A model generated the notes under the pieces. The model made no database searches. It had not been told where the DNA came from and saw only the letters and a list, made by a program, of their open reading frames with translations. Made by a program: the position numbers and the translations under genes. From contig CAJTOU010000003.1 in NCBI GenBank assembly GCA_910577835.1, positions 68,300 to 132,299 of the forward strand: DNA of 64,000 bases. The letters are read 5' to 3'. Source of the DNA: an uncultured Lachnospiraceae bacterium. Lineage in GTDB: Bacteria; Bacillota_A; Clostridia; Lachnospirales; Lachnospiraceae. This document shows positions 24,397-33,105 of the stretch, in pieces. How positions within the stretch are numbered: position 1 is the stretch's first letter; each line of letters starts with the position of its first letter.

Positions 24397-24581
24397 CTGA
24401 TAAACGTCACTACCTTGTGCAAAATACGGAGAAAGGTCAAAGGACCGTCAACATCCAACTCATACGCAAACAGCTTATCAGAGAGAGGGACCAGTCTTTC
24501 AAGTACGAGTATGAAAGCCCAAGGAAAAAACGGTCAGCCTCTCAATCTAATAAAACTATTATCTCCTATCAGACAGGAGAT
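24397..24581 (-). ncRNA. Candidate IS110 bridge-RNA region
   Basis: Upstream of the recombinase start (minus strand) several stems can be read: ATCTCCT/AGGAGAT (24561-24567, 24575-24581), CTTTCA/TGAAAG (24496-24501, 24512-24517), GACCGT/ACGGTC (24443-24448, 24530-24535) enclosing the latter, and CTGATAA/TTATCAG (24397-24403, 24475-24481). A 5' hairpin followed by two larger loop domains is the general layout described for bridge RNAs. No guide-target match was attempted. Confidence 0.5.
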
Positions 24582-24660
24582 GTAAAGAAAAAATAGAAAA
24601 CATAAAGAATAGGTTTATAGGTTTCCCTATTGAATAACCTAAATACATTATACAAGGAAA

Positions 24661-25759
24661 ATGGAGATGAGAGAAGAAAGGTATTATAAAATAAATAAAA
24701 AAATATGTATATTGCTTGCAAGTATATTAGTTTTTATAAAAAAATAATGGATATGCAGCAATAACTGTAGGAGGAAGTTCCCAAGGAGCATATCAGAGCA
24801 TTGGTTCTTGCCAGCAAAAAGATAGAACTTGCACTATTCTTATAAGTAAGTTTATAGACTATTTGAAAGCATATGCTGGAAGTTATGTAAGTGTAAAATT
24901 TAATTATAAAGATAGTTCAGCATGGGAGCAAGACATGAAGCCAGGAATTTGGTCAAATGACAGTATTGATGATGTAAATTTTATGATTTTTTCTGGACAT
25001 GGATATAAAAAAGGAAAAGCATGTTCATATAATACATTACATTACTACAATTTAAATTCGTTTACAGATTTCCATCCTTCATCGAATGAGGGAATGTCAG
25101 ATGCAAATCTAACCATCAAAGAGGCTGAATGGGAAAGTCAGGAACAGCTACAAGGTGGGTTGCTACATATTCCTGTAATTTTTTAAATACAGAGGATTCT
25201 TATTGTAGAAATATGATGCAGGGAATAAATATAATGATGGGTTTTTCTTCTACAATGTATATTAATAGCAGAAAATTTTTTAAAAGAAAATGGGTTATTG
25301 CCAGATGAATTTTCATACAGCGGTATAGGATATGATACATTAACCGACTTATCTCATCCAGAAGATGAAATAATTATAGCAAAACAGATTTATTTTAGTC
25401 GAAATATTGACAATATTGAGGTAGATGGAAATTCAAAAATATATGTTTCTATTGACAGTAATGGAAAGATTTCAGAAGCATATTCCGCTTACAGGGATGT
25501 GGATGACAGGGTTTCGGTTAATGAAGTCATTGAATTAGGGGAAGCAGTTGATAAAGTGTTAAATTCAAAAGGGTTTATCGCTGTGGAAGAAAATGCTGAC
25601 AAAGTGGTTTTGGAAAATGTAGAAATTATATACTGGGAGGATTCGGCAGAATTCAGTACAAATTCCACCATTCAGCCAGTATATAAAATTACAGGGAAGT
25701 CTTATCAGGGTGAAAATATAATCGGAGAATTTGAAGCAATAGAATCAGCCGTCAGGTAA
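24661..25759 (+). pseudogene. Decayed secreted caspase-like (clan CD-type) protein gene
   Basis: Three single-base shifts break one gene. One A too many in the A7 run at 24738-24744 (frame ends 24747). One G too few near 25131. One T too many in the run near 25276. Corrected, it reads a hydrophobic leader, NGYAAITVGGSS, a segment ending MIFSGHG, then RWVATYSCNFL and GINIMMGFSS, and a C-terminal domain of about 150 residues (25298-25759). The H in SGHG and C in YSC after beta-strand-like stretches match a caspase-like His-Cys pair, as in several uncharacterised families of Gram-positive secreted proteins. The assignment is by motif only. All three lesions are in homopolymers. Confidence 0.6.
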
Positions 25760-26590
25760 TACCTGTTCAAGTTTTGAACGTGATAAAATTTTTTCATCAC
25801 ACTCCTCCAGAATTTCTTCATCAACTGTAATGATATAATAAAAAATACTGACATTCCATTCTGAAAAATACCGTGCGTAGATTCTCCCTTTCATGGGAAT
25901 AACAGCAAATTCAGAGGAAGGTTTATAATTAGGACTGCCATATTGCAGATAGGACATAACATTCTGCCTTGCAGTATGGCAGGCATGATTTACCATAATA
26001 TCAGAATCTATCCGTGTCCACCCGTCAAACCCAGAATAAGAAATATCTTCTTTTATCTCCGTAATCTCACAATCAAAGATAAAATCTTCTTGGGATAATC
26101 CAAAATCTTGCAGAACAAGCCAGTAAAAATCAAATTCTGGTACAGATATCACTTCTCTTTTATTAATGTTTCCGTCAGAATCAAAACCATAGCTTTTTCC
26201 ACTGCTGTCACTGACAAGATATGCTCCATAAAATCCATTAAAATATGGAGATTTTTCATCAAAAAGCCTGCTGCATCCATTCAGCAGCGAAAATGCAGGG
26301 AAATTATAGAGGATTGTCAGAGACAGATTTTTATTTCCCATATAGCTCTGAAACCCTTTATTATCCACAAACGTCATTACAAAGGGATACCAGTCTGTTT
26401 TCCATGTAGCCAGACCTCCCGGAATATGAATATCAAAGCCTTTTTCTTCCATAAGGCTTTCTTTTTTCATATGTCCGCTGTATACAGACATGACAAGCAG
26501 ACTCCGAAGATATATGGCAGGAGGAGTGAGCAGAAAAAGAAAAACAGATAATATTACAATTATGCATTTTACAGGAACTTTTTTCTTCAT
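25745..26590 (-). CDS. Membrane-anchored protein of unknown function
   Basis: 281 residues from ATG at 26590 (AAAAGGA upstream); the frame extends to 26656 without a ribosome site. Basic start, one membrane segment (about 8-30), then an extracellular domain rich in aromatic residues. I recognise no family. It is convergent with the decayed caspase-like gene and their ends overlap by 15 bases, so loss of one could affect the other's terminator. Base composition is A/T-rich, like the rest of this patch. Confidence 0.7.
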   Translation of the reverse strand: MKKKVPVKCIIVILSVFLFLLTPPAIYLRSLLVMSVYSGHMKKESLMEEKGFDIHIPGGLATWKTDWYPFVMTFVDNKGFQSYMGNKNLSLTILYNFPAFSLLNGCSRLFDEKSPYFNGFYGAYLVSDSSGKSYGFDSDGNINKREVISVPEFDFYWLVLQDFGLSQEDFIFDCEITEIKEDISYSGFDGWTRIDSDIMVNHACHTARQNVMSYLQYGSPNYKPSSEFAVIPMKGRIYARYFSEWNVSIFYYIITVDEEILEECDEKILSRSKLEQVLPDG

Positions 26591-26723
26591 AAATTTAAAA
26601 TCCTTTTTGATAAATTGAAATATTTTACAGTTTTGACGAAAACGCTGATGATTCATAATCTAGCATGAGATTTGTATATTGTCAATATTTTTCCAACTTT
26701 TCAGGTTTGAATTAACTGTTTAC

Positions 26724-26752
26724 TTGAAAGTTTTCGGGCTTCATGATAAAAT
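26724..26752 (+). promoter_or_regulatory. Candidate promoter of the zinc-ribbon protein/helicase operon
   Basis: TTGAAA (26724-26729), 17-base spacer, TAAAAT (26747-26752). Confidence 0.55.
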
Positions 26753-26842
26753 TATACTGCTGAGAATAGCTGACAAAAATGTGAAATAAAAAATATTAAT
26801 CAAAACATAGTTTTGCATTTTATAAACTGAAATGGAGGTTTT

Positions 26843-27988
26843 ATGTTAGATTACAAATGTCCGAACTGTGGCAGGCTATTAGGATATAAAGGTCTGTGCT
26901 GGCAATGTCAGTCAGAAGAGGAGAGAAAAGAGGTTTTTGGGATGACGCCGGAGCAGCGGCGTGAAAAAATGGCACATCTCATTGCCAATATTGATAAAAT
27001 CAGCGATTTAAATGAGGAATACAATGATTTTTGGAAACTTCTTTCCTGTCTTGGCGTCTGCCCGCCGGAGCTTCAGAGAGCCGCATTACAGAAGGAAGTA
27101 TTCTATCCTCCTGCTCTTTATTATCATGCGCCAAAAGATGTGCGTGACACCCTGATACGGCTTCTGAATGAAACTGACAAATCAATGACAGCCTCACATC
27201 TTATGGAATGTATCGCCATGCAGGGAGACGACGTATCTTTAAAAGCCCTGCTCGCTTTAGAGAAGAATCCCCGTGAATGGAGAGAAGCCCTGTATGTAGA
27301 CCCTTCTGTATATGCCCAGTGCGGGGGCTGGACCTTCAATAAAGAAGGAGAGCGCCGCGACCTGAATTATAATATGTGCTATCCTATGGTAAAAAAATCA
27401 GAAAATAAAAAACCGGTAATAAAGGAAACTGGTAAAACGGGTAAAAAAATGCTTCCAGAGGCCGCTGTTATCGGAAGAGCACGACGGGATAAGTGCTCAA
27501 ACTGTGGCTGTATCATGATGGATATGCTGGTTCTTGACGGAAGAGATGAGAGGCTTGAATTTTTGGGGATTGACGGAATCATTACCGCAAGTTGCTGCCC
27601 AAGCTGTGTCTGTTTTACTGAAAGTTCATTTTCAAAATTTGAACTTGATGGAAGCAGCGCTCCATTAAAAGATACTTTGATTATTCAGAATGTTGAAAAC
27701 TATTGTGAAGAGGAAGATATTAAAGAGTTGTCAGACAATTTGTGGGAGCTTGGGAAAACTCTCGTTCCGGTATTTTACGGGGCGTATTATGAAGACGTGA
27801 ATACAATAGGAGGTTTTGCAAACTGGATTCAGGACTGGAACTATGTTTCCTGTCCGGAGTGTGAAAAGCCGATGATGCTGCTTGCACAGATTCAGTGGGA
27901 GACTGTGCAGCTGAACTGCGAGGGTACATTATATATAGAAATCTGCCCGGAGTGCCGGATAGCCTCCATGCATCATCAGCAGACATAA
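26843..27988 (+). CDS. Zinc-ribbon protein with DUF1963/YwqG-like C-terminus
   Basis: 381 residues. An N-terminal zinc ribbon (CPNCGRL..GLCWQC, residues 6-23), a helical middle, a second cysteine cluster (CSNCGC ... CCPSC, about 218-255), and a C-terminal part with NTIGGFANWIQDW and CPECEKPM..LAQI...CPEC. The GG-x-P/A-x-WIQ and C-x-x-C pattern resembles the YwqG/DUF1963 family, whose members are often linked to polymorphic toxin immunity. Function is not established. RBS TGGAGG with 5-base spacing; likely co-transcribed with the helicase 22 bases downstream. Confidence 0.65.
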   Translation: MLDYKCPNCGRLLGYKGLCWQCQSEEERKEVFGMTPEQRREKMAHLIANIDKISDLNEEYNDFWKLLSCLGVCPPELQRAALQKEVFYPPALYYHAPKDVRDTLIRLLNETDKSMTASHLMECIAMQGDDVSLKALLALEKNPREWREALYVDPSVYAQCGGWTFNKEGERRDLNYNMCYPMVKKSENKKPVIKETGKTGKKMLPEAAVIGRARRDKCSNCGCIMMDMLVLDGRDERLEFLGIDGIITASCCPSCVCFTESSFSKFELDGSSAPLKDTLIIQNVENYCEEEDIKELSDNLWELGKTLVPVFYGAYYEDVNTIGGFANWIQDWNYVSCPECEKPMMLLAQIQWETVQLNCEGTLYIEICPECRIASMHHQQT

Positions 27989-28010
27989 CGACTTATTAAA
28001 AGGAGACAGA

Positions 28011-29525
28011 ATGGATATTTTAAATTTGGAACAGGACATGATTGACAAAAGAATTGTACGGGCAGTAAAGGAAATGGGCTTTCAGCATTTTTCGCCTATT
28101 CAGGAGCAGTCCATACCGGAAATACTCGCGGGAAAAGATGTTATAGGACAGGCACAGACAGGCACAGGTAAAACTGCGGCATTTGGAATTCCACTGTTAC
28201 AGGCAGTTGACCCTGATACAAAGGGCATGCAGGGGCTGGTACTCTGTCCTACCAGAGAGCTTGCCATGCAGGCGGCAGAGGAGCTTCGAAAATTTGCGAA
28301 ATATATGTCGGGCATACGTGTGCTCGCAGTATATGGCGGGCAGGAAATCTACAAACAGATTAAAAGCTTAAAAGGCAATGTACAGATTATTGTGGGAACT
28401 CCGGGGCGTGTTATGGACCATCTGCGCAGACATACGATTAAGCTGGACAGGCTGAAAATGGTTGTTCTCGACGAAGCCGACGAAATGCTGGATATGGGTT
28501 TTCGTGAGGATATGGAGGAAATTCTATCCCAAATTCCAAACGGGCATCAAACCGTATTATTTTCTGCAACTATGCCAAAGGCCATTTTAAATATCACCGG
28601 CCAGTTCCAGAAAAACCCGATTTTGATTAAAACCGTAAAAAAAGAGCTTACAGTTCAAACCATTAAGCAGTATTATTATCATGTCAGAAAAGAGGATAAA
28701 AAGGAAGCTGCTGCAAGACTTTTGGAATATTATGCGCCAAAGCGTACTCTTATTTTCTGCAATACGAAAAAAATGGTGGAGGAGCTTGCCGAAGAGCTGA
28801 AATCAAGAGGCTTTTTTGCAGAAGGGCTTCACGGGGATTTGACACAGAATGTCAGGGACAGAGTGATGGATTCCTTTAAAACCGGAACTGCCCAGGTTTT
28901 AATCGCTACGGATGTAGCGGCGCGTGGACTTGATATTGACGATGTAGAGGCGGTCATTAACTATGATGTTCCACAGGATATTGAATATTATGTTCACAGA
29001 ATCGGAAGAACCGGAAGAGCAGGCCGTTCGGGGCGTTCCTTTACACTGGTTTCGGGAAAAGAAATTTTTAAAATCCATGATATTGAAAAGGTCTGCAAAT
29101 CAAAAATGAAGGAGCGGACTGTTCCAACGGCGGCAGATATTGAGGTGGTAAAGTCAAAAAAGATACTGGATGAAGTGACTGAAATTATGAACAGTCAGAA
29201 TCTGAGAGAAGCCACCAGAATGATATCTTCAAGAATGGAGGAGGAAGCCTGTACTGCGCTGGAGCTTGCGGCTGGGTTTTTAAAGTTGCACCTCGGAGAA
29301 GAAAAAGAAGATATTCAGCCGGATAAATATATTGTGCCACGAAAAAAGAAACGGTACGGGGATGAATGGAAAAACGGAAAACGTGAGAAAAGCAGAGGAT
29401 TTAAGAGTGGATTTAAGTATTCTGACAAAGAAAAGGAAGGTCAGAGGCAAAAAAAGAAAAATACAAGAAAAAAAGTATTTCAGAACAGAAATACCGGAAA
29501 GAGAAGTAAAGAAAATTATAAATAG
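28011..29525 (+). CDS. DEAD-box RNA helicase (CshA/DeaD type)
   Basis: 504 residues. RecA-like domain 1: Q motif (FSPIQEQSIP), motif I AQTGTGKT, Ia PTRELA, II DEAD (VLDEADEMLD), III SAT. Domain 2: IFCNTKK, ATDVAARGLDID, motif VI HRIGRTGRAG. A short C-terminal domain (about 365-430) is followed by a strongly basic tail (about 440-504) for RNA binding. The family unwinds RNA in ribosome assembly and mRNA decay. RBS AAAAGGAGA. Confidence 0.95.
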   Translation: MDILNLEQDMIDKRIVRAVKEMGFQHFSPIQEQSIPEILAGKDVIGQAQTGTGKTAAFGIPLLQAVDPDTKGMQGLVLCPTRELAMQAAEELRKFAKYMSGIRVLAVYGGQEIYKQIKSLKGNVQIIVGTPGRVMDHLRRHTIKLDRLKMVVLDEADEMLDMGFREDMEEILSQIPNGHQTVLFSATMPKAILNITGQFQKNPILIKTVKKELTVQTIKQYYYHVRKEDKKEAAARLLEYYAPKRTLIFCNTKKMVEELAEELKSRGFFAEGLHGDLTQNVRDRVMDSFKTGTAQVLIATDVAARGLDIDDVEAVINYDVPQDIEYYVHRIGRTGRAGRSGRSFTLVSGKEIFKIHDIEKVCKSKMKERTVPTAADIEVVKSKKILDEVTEIMNSQNLREATRMISSRMEEEACTALELAAGFLKLHLGEEKEDIQPDKYIVPRKKKRYGDEWKNGKREKSRGFKSGFKYSDKEKEGQRQKKKNTRKKVFQNRNTGKRSKENYK

Positions 29526-29554
29526 ATTTTACATTTAAGTGATTCATTTTTTAC

Positions 29555-29600
29555 AAAGGGCAACGTCTTGCTTTACCGGAGCAAAGGCGTTACCCTTTTT
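29555..29600 (+). terminator. Terminator after the DEAD-box helicase gene
   Basis: 11-bp stem AAAGGGCAACG/CGTTACCCTTT (one mismatch) enclosing an inner TTGCT/AGCAA hairpin, followed by T5. Confidence 0.8.
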
Positions 29601-29670
29601 GTATGCTGTTATAAACAGGCTGTTGCAGAATAAAGCATGATTGCAAAAGTTACACATTGTCTGTATAATT

Positions 29671-30426
29671 TTAACGTTTTAGCTTTCCAAGAAACTCCTG
29701 CATTCTTGTATGCTCTGACTGAAATACCTCTTCTGGTGTTCCCTGTACAGCAATTACGCCTTTATCCATAAAAATAATCCGGTCAGAAATATTTCTGGCA
29801 AATTCCATTTCATGAGTAACAATTACCATGGTCATTTTTGTCTCTGCCAGAGCTTTAATCACTTTTAATACCTCTCCGGTCAGTTCAGGGTCAAGCGCTG
29901 AGGTTGGCTCATCAAAAAACAGCACCTTCGGCTTTAAGGCCAGCGCTCTCGCAATCGCCACTCTCTGCTGCTGTCCGCCGGAAAGCTGATATGGATAATA
30001 GTCCTCCTTATCGGAAAGACCCATCTGGGCCAGCAGATTTTTGGCTTCCTGATATACCTCATTTTTTTTGCGTTTCTGCACATGGATTGGTGCATCTGTA
30101 ATGTTTTTCATTACTGTAAAATGCGGAAATAAATTAAAATTTTGAAATACCAGCCCAAAGATACTTTTTATCTCATTCAGCCTCGCGGGCTTTTCATATA
30201 CTGTTTTATTATTCACAATCGTTGCCGCAGATTTCTCAAGATAGCTCAAATCACCGCAGTCCATGGTTTCAAGCAAAGTAGCACACCGCAGCAGAGTAGA
30301 TTTACCGGAGCCGGAGGGGCCGATAATAGAAACAACCTCCCCCTGATTTACCTGCAAGGAAATATCCTTCAGTACCTCCAGACTGCCAAATGACTTTTTT
30401 ACATGGTTCATTTTCAGATATACCAT
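29671..30426 (-). CDS. Polar amino-acid ABC transporter ATP-binding protein
   Basis: 251 residues. Walker A GPSGSGKST, Q-loop VFQNFNLFPH, signature LSGGQQQR, Walker B VLFFDEPTSALD, H-loop VTHEM, all as in GlnQ/ArtP-type ATPases. It powers uptake together with the permease and binding protein upstream. Start at 30426 follows GGAGG. An insertion after Walker A (CGDLSYLEKSA) is the usual position of variation. Last gene of a three-gene minus-strand operon. Confidence 0.93.
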   Translation of the reverse strand: MVYLKMNHVKKSFGSLEVLKDISLQVNQGEVVSIIGPSGSGKSTLLRCATLLETMDCGDLSYLEKSAATIVNNKTVYEKPARLNEIKSIFGLVFQNFNLFPHFTVMKNITDAPIHVQKRKKNEVYQEAKNLLAQMGLSDKEDYYPYQLSGGQQQRVAIARALALKPKVLFFDEPTSALDPELTGEVLKVIKALAETKMTMVIVTHEMEFARNISDRIIFMDKGVIAVQGTPEEVFQSEHTRMQEFLGKLKR

Positions 30427-30452
30427 AACAATCCTCCTAGCGAAATTTCCTT

Positions 30453-31100
30453 CTATCGGTAATAATTCATCCGCTTCTCAATCCATTCCATAATTATGGA
30501 AACCAGCAGATTAAACACATAGTAGAACAGTGCCGCAATTGCAAACGGCATAAGCGTCGTTTCTCTGGCCGCAATCTGTTTTGCAATACTGAACATTTCC
30601 ATATAAGAAAGAGAAAATGCAAGCGAAGTATCCTTTACCAGTGTAATAATTTCATTTGTCACAGAAGGAAGAATAATCTTTATTACCTGTGGGAGAATGA
30701 TTTTCATAAAAGTCTGTATTCTGTTATATCCCAAAATTCCGGCAGCTTCATACTGTCCTTTTGGAATCGCTTCTATTCCCGAACGGTAAATTTCTGCAAA
30801 ATAGGCGGAATAATTTATTACAAATCCTACAATAATGGCAGGATAACGCCAGTTTCCAATAGAAAATCCAAATAAATAATAAGGGGCGAAATAAACTACC
30901 ATCAACTGAAGCATTAATGGAGTGCCCCGAAGCACAGAAATATAGAATCGGGCAATTGCCTGCAACAGTTTATTTTTTGACATTCTGCCAAATGCAATCA
31001 AAAATCCAAGCGGCAGTGAAAAAATCAGAGTCAGAAAGAAGATACCGACAGAGCGTTCCATTCCTTCAGCCATTGAGGAAAGTATTACGGAAAAACTCAT
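30453..31100 (-). CDS. Polar amino-acid ABC transporter permease
   Basis: 215 residues with five to six membrane segments. The conserved cytoplasmic EAA loop reads QYEAAGILGYNRIQTFMKIILPQ, the ATPase docking site of HisM/GlnP-type permeases. RGTPLMLQL is the family's N-terminal motif. It forms the membrane channel, probably as a homodimer because only one permease gene is present. Starts behind AAAGGAG, 12 bases after the binding-protein stop. Confidence 0.93.
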   Translation of the reverse strand: MSFSVILSSMAEGMERSVGIFFLTLIFSLPLGFLIAFGRMSKNKLLQAIARFYISVLRGTPLMLQLMVVYFAPYYLFGFSIGNWRYPAIIVGFVINYSAYFAEIYRSGIEAIPKGQYEAAGILGYNRIQTFMKIILPQVIKIILPSVTNEIITLVKDTSLAFSLSYMEMFSIAKQIAARETTLMPFAIAALFYYVFNLLVSIIMEWIEKRMNYYR

Positions 31101-31112
31101 TTCAGGACTCCT

Positions 31113-31922
31113 TTATTCTTCCAGACAAACCATATCAGTAAGTTCATATTTTTCTGCCAGTTTATCAAATGTACCATTCTTTTTTAAAGTGTGTAAGGCT
31201 TCATTTACTTCCTTGCACAGCTCTGCATTTCCTTTTTTAAATCCAATGGCATATTTTTCTGTGTTTAAGTGTGTGTCAAGAATTACAAATTTATCGCTGC
31301 CACGGGAATTTAACTGATACTGAGCCACACCGATATCCATCGCAATTGCGTCTACTGAGCCGGCTTCCAGCTCAACAAAGGCCGTGTTGTAATCTGCAAA
31401 TTCCTGCAAGGTTTTAAAGGTATCTGCCAGCTCTTTTTGTTCGTCCTTATCCTGAAGCACATCCAGAGCGGCGCTGGCGGCCTGTACTCCTACCGTTTTG
31501 TCCGCAAGGTCTTTTAGTTCCTTAATGCCCGAGTCTGTTTTTGTTACAATTACCTGACTGTTATCTACATACGGGTCAGACCATGTATATTTGTTTTCGC
31601 GCTTGTTCATGGTAAAACCATTCCAGATACAGTCAATGGAGCCGGAATTTAATTCATTATCTTTGTTATCCCAGATAATCGGTTGTTTTTTCAGTGACCA
31701 TCCCTTAAGTTTGCATACCTCGTCGGCAAGTTCAAGGTCAAAGCCGGTATAATCTCCGTTATCATCCATATAGCCATAAGGAGGATATTCTGCATCAAAC
31801 CCGACAGTAAATGTCTTTTTGCCATCTTTGTTGTCACTGTCCTTGTCCTCTTTTTTACAGCCTGCAAGCAGGGCAGCAGCCAGAGATACTACAATAACGC
31901 CACATAATAATTGTTTTTTCAT
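31113..31922 (-). CDS. Polar amino-acid ABC transporter substrate-binding lipoprotein
   Basis: 269 residues. Lipoprotein signal with lipobox LLAGC (about residues 18-22), an acidic-lysine spacer, then a periplasmic-binding-protein type II domain: FTVGFDAEYPPYGYMDD...GFDLELADEVC, IWNGFTMNKRE, KTVGVQAASAALD, VDAIAMDIGVAQYQ. The ligand is an amino acid; which one cannot be read safely. It is the first gene of the operon, with a promoter at 32055-32083 and a leader of about 125 bases. Confidence 0.92.
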   Translation of the reverse strand: MKKQLLCGVIVVSLAAALLAGCKKEDKDSDNKDGKKTFTVGFDAEYPPYGYMDDNGDYTGFDLELADEVCKLKGWSLKKQPIIWDNKDNELNSGSIDCIWNGFTMNKRENKYTWSDPYVDNSQVIVTKTDSGIKELKDLADKTVGVQAASAALDVLQDKDEQKELADTFKTLQEFADYNTAFVELEAGSVDAIAMDIGVAQYQLNSRGSDKFVILDTHLNTEKYAIGFKKGNAELCKEVNEALHTLKKNGTFDKLAEKYELTDMVCLEE

Positions 31923-32054
31923 AGTATGTAATTCCCTTTCTTTTGTTGCAGAGCGAATAGCTCGCAGTGTATATTTGTTATAAATTTTCAGTGTTTTGAT
32001 TCTGGATGAAACACAGCAAAAACCATACAGATACCGCTTGTGCAGTACGGTGTA

Positions 32055-32083
32055 ATCTTAACATATCAGTCGTGGTATGTCAA
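32055..32083 (-). promoter_or_regulatory. Promoter of the amino-acid ABC transporter operon
   Basis: On the minus strand TTGACA (32083-32078), 17-base spacer, TAAGAT (32060-32055). Confidence 0.6.
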
Positions 32084-32148
32084 TAATGAGGTGATAAAGC
32101 AGTGTGATAAAGTGAAAAATCATAAAATTATTATGTTTTAGAAAGCAA

Positions 32149-32178
32149 TTGACAATGTACAGATAGATATGATATATT
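32149..32178 (+). promoter_or_regulatory. Orphan plus-strand promoter
   Basis: TTGACA (32149-32154), 18-base spacer, TATATT (32173-32178). No plus-strand gene follows for 600 bases. Transcription would run through a hairpin (32298-32352) and then antisense to the small XRE gene. Confidence 0.45.
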
Positions 32179-32297
32179 ATATGTGAAAGAATAAAATAGT
32201 TAATAATCTGAAATTAAATATATTGAAATCAAAACTAGATACATTATATATAAGAACTGGAGCTGAGGGCAAAAAATTCTTTTAATAAAAGAAAAAC

Positions 32298-32352
32298 CGG
32301 TACTTAGTACAGTGCCTTCTTTTCTGATGAAAGCAGTATAAACTAAGTACCG
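32298..32352 (-). terminator. Terminator of the small XRE gene
   Basis: 10-bp perfect stem CGGTACTTAG/CTAAGTACCG with a long, partly structured loop; on the minus strand it is followed by GTTTTTCTTTT. Confidence 0.75.
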
Positions 32353-32358
32353 ATATTT

Positions 32359-32577
32359 TCATAGCATCTGGTCTGTATCAGAGGGAACATAACGAACAAT
32401 ATCTTCTACCTTGCAGTTTAATTTTTTACACAAATCATTAATTGTTTTTGTAGATATATCTTTATTGTTTTTCAATCTGGGCAGTGTGCTGAATCCGACA
32501 TTATGATTCCGTGTCATGGTATACCAGCTTTCATGCTGTCTTTTTAGCGTTTCCCAAAACGGGGTATAATCAATCAT
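32359..32577 (-). CDS. Small XRE/Cro-type helix-turn-helix protein
   Basis: 72 residues. The HTH covers most of the protein (FWETLKRQ ... NVGFSTLPRLKNNKDISTKTINDLCKKLNCKVEDIVRYVP), the one-domain form common in mobile or accessory loci and near small membrane proteins. RBS AAAGGAGAG 6 bases before ATG. It is divergent from the 63-residue membrane peptide gene, with an A/T-rich 220-base intergenic region between them, and may regulate that gene (inference from position). Confidence 0.85.
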   Translation of the reverse strand: MIDYTPFWETLKRQHESWYTMTRNHNVGFSTLPRLKNNKDISTKTINDLCKKLNCKVEDIVRYVPSDTDQML

Positions 32578-32726
32578 TTCTATCTCTCCTTTCCAAAGAT
32601 ATATATATCATATACTATATAGTTTTAACCGAAAATATTAGAAATATTTAATATGTTATATTTAAAATATAATAAAAACGAAATATTTTAAAAACATAAT
32701 ATTTTATTTTATATATATTCTATATA

Positions 32727-32755
32727 TTGAATATAATCAGAAAAAAAGATATAAT
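32727..32755 (+). promoter_or_regulatory. Promoter of the 63-residue membrane peptide gene
   Basis: TTGAAT (32727-32732), 17-base spacer, perfect TATAAT (32750-32755), 43 bases before the start codon. Confidence 0.65.
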
Positions 32756-32797
32756 AGCAATGTGAGTAAAAGTATAATTGAAGGAAGAAATTGAATT

Positions 32798-32989
32798 ATG
32801 AAAAAGAAAATATTATATGGGGTAATTATTGCTATTATTATAGTTGGCATATCTTGCATATATTTATATGAAAAATATACAGTTCATTTTTCTGCAATAT
32901 CTTTAGAAGACCTTGACCTTGAACCCTTCGACTTTTTACCTTCAAGACAGGAATCGGAGCATACCTCGGCAAATGTATTGGAAAAATAA
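32798..32989 (+). CDS. Small membrane or secreted peptide, 63 residues
   Basis: Basic start (MKKK), one hydrophobic segment (5-24, ILYGVIIAIIIVGISCIYLY), then an acidic tail (LEDLDLEPFDF). It has its own promoter, a purine-rich ribosome site (GAAGGAAG) and a terminator, so it is a real transcription unit. No family recognised. A cysteine at about residue 20 does not fit a lipobox well. It lies beside a small XRE regulator. Confidence 0.6.
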   Translation: MKKKILYGVIIAIIIVGISCIYLYEKYTVHFSAISLEDLDLEPFDFLPSRQESEHTSANVLEK

Positions 32990-32995
32990 TTATAT

Positions 32996-33036
32996 AAAAA
33001 AGCGACCCTTTTGCTTGTAAGGTTCGCTTTTTTTCG
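32996..33036. terminator. Bidirectional terminator between the small peptide gene and the polyamine operon
   Basis: AAAAAGCGA/TCGCTTTTT stem with an inner ACC(C)TT/AAGGT stem; U-runs occur on both strands, so it can serve the plus-strand peptide gene and the minus-strand pot operon. Confidence 0.8.
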
Positions 33037-33105
33037 GTCTATTTTTTGTTTACAGGAAATTACTTTATGTCCACAGATTGCTTGTTTTATGTTTGTTTCG
33101 TTGTT

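Larger units (their letters stand above)
23174..24600 (-). mobile_element. IS110-family insertion sequence (approximate limits)
   Basis: One DEDD recombinase gene on the minus strand plus a structured non-coding stretch upstream of it (24353 to about 24600). IS110 elements lack long terminal inverted repeats, so the ends cannot be read off; the limits given are the recombinase stop and the end of the structured stretch. It sits between tandem membrane-protein genes and a decayed gene. Confidence 0.75.
31923..32358. other. Intergenic region with two opposed promoters
   Basis: 436 bases without a convincing gene. It holds the minus-strand promoter and leader of the amino-acid transporter operon (the leader can form a small GCGA/TCGC hairpin near 31950-31965), an orphan plus-strand promoter, and the terminator of the small XRE gene. 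No known riboswitch or T-box signature was recognised. Confidence 0.5.
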
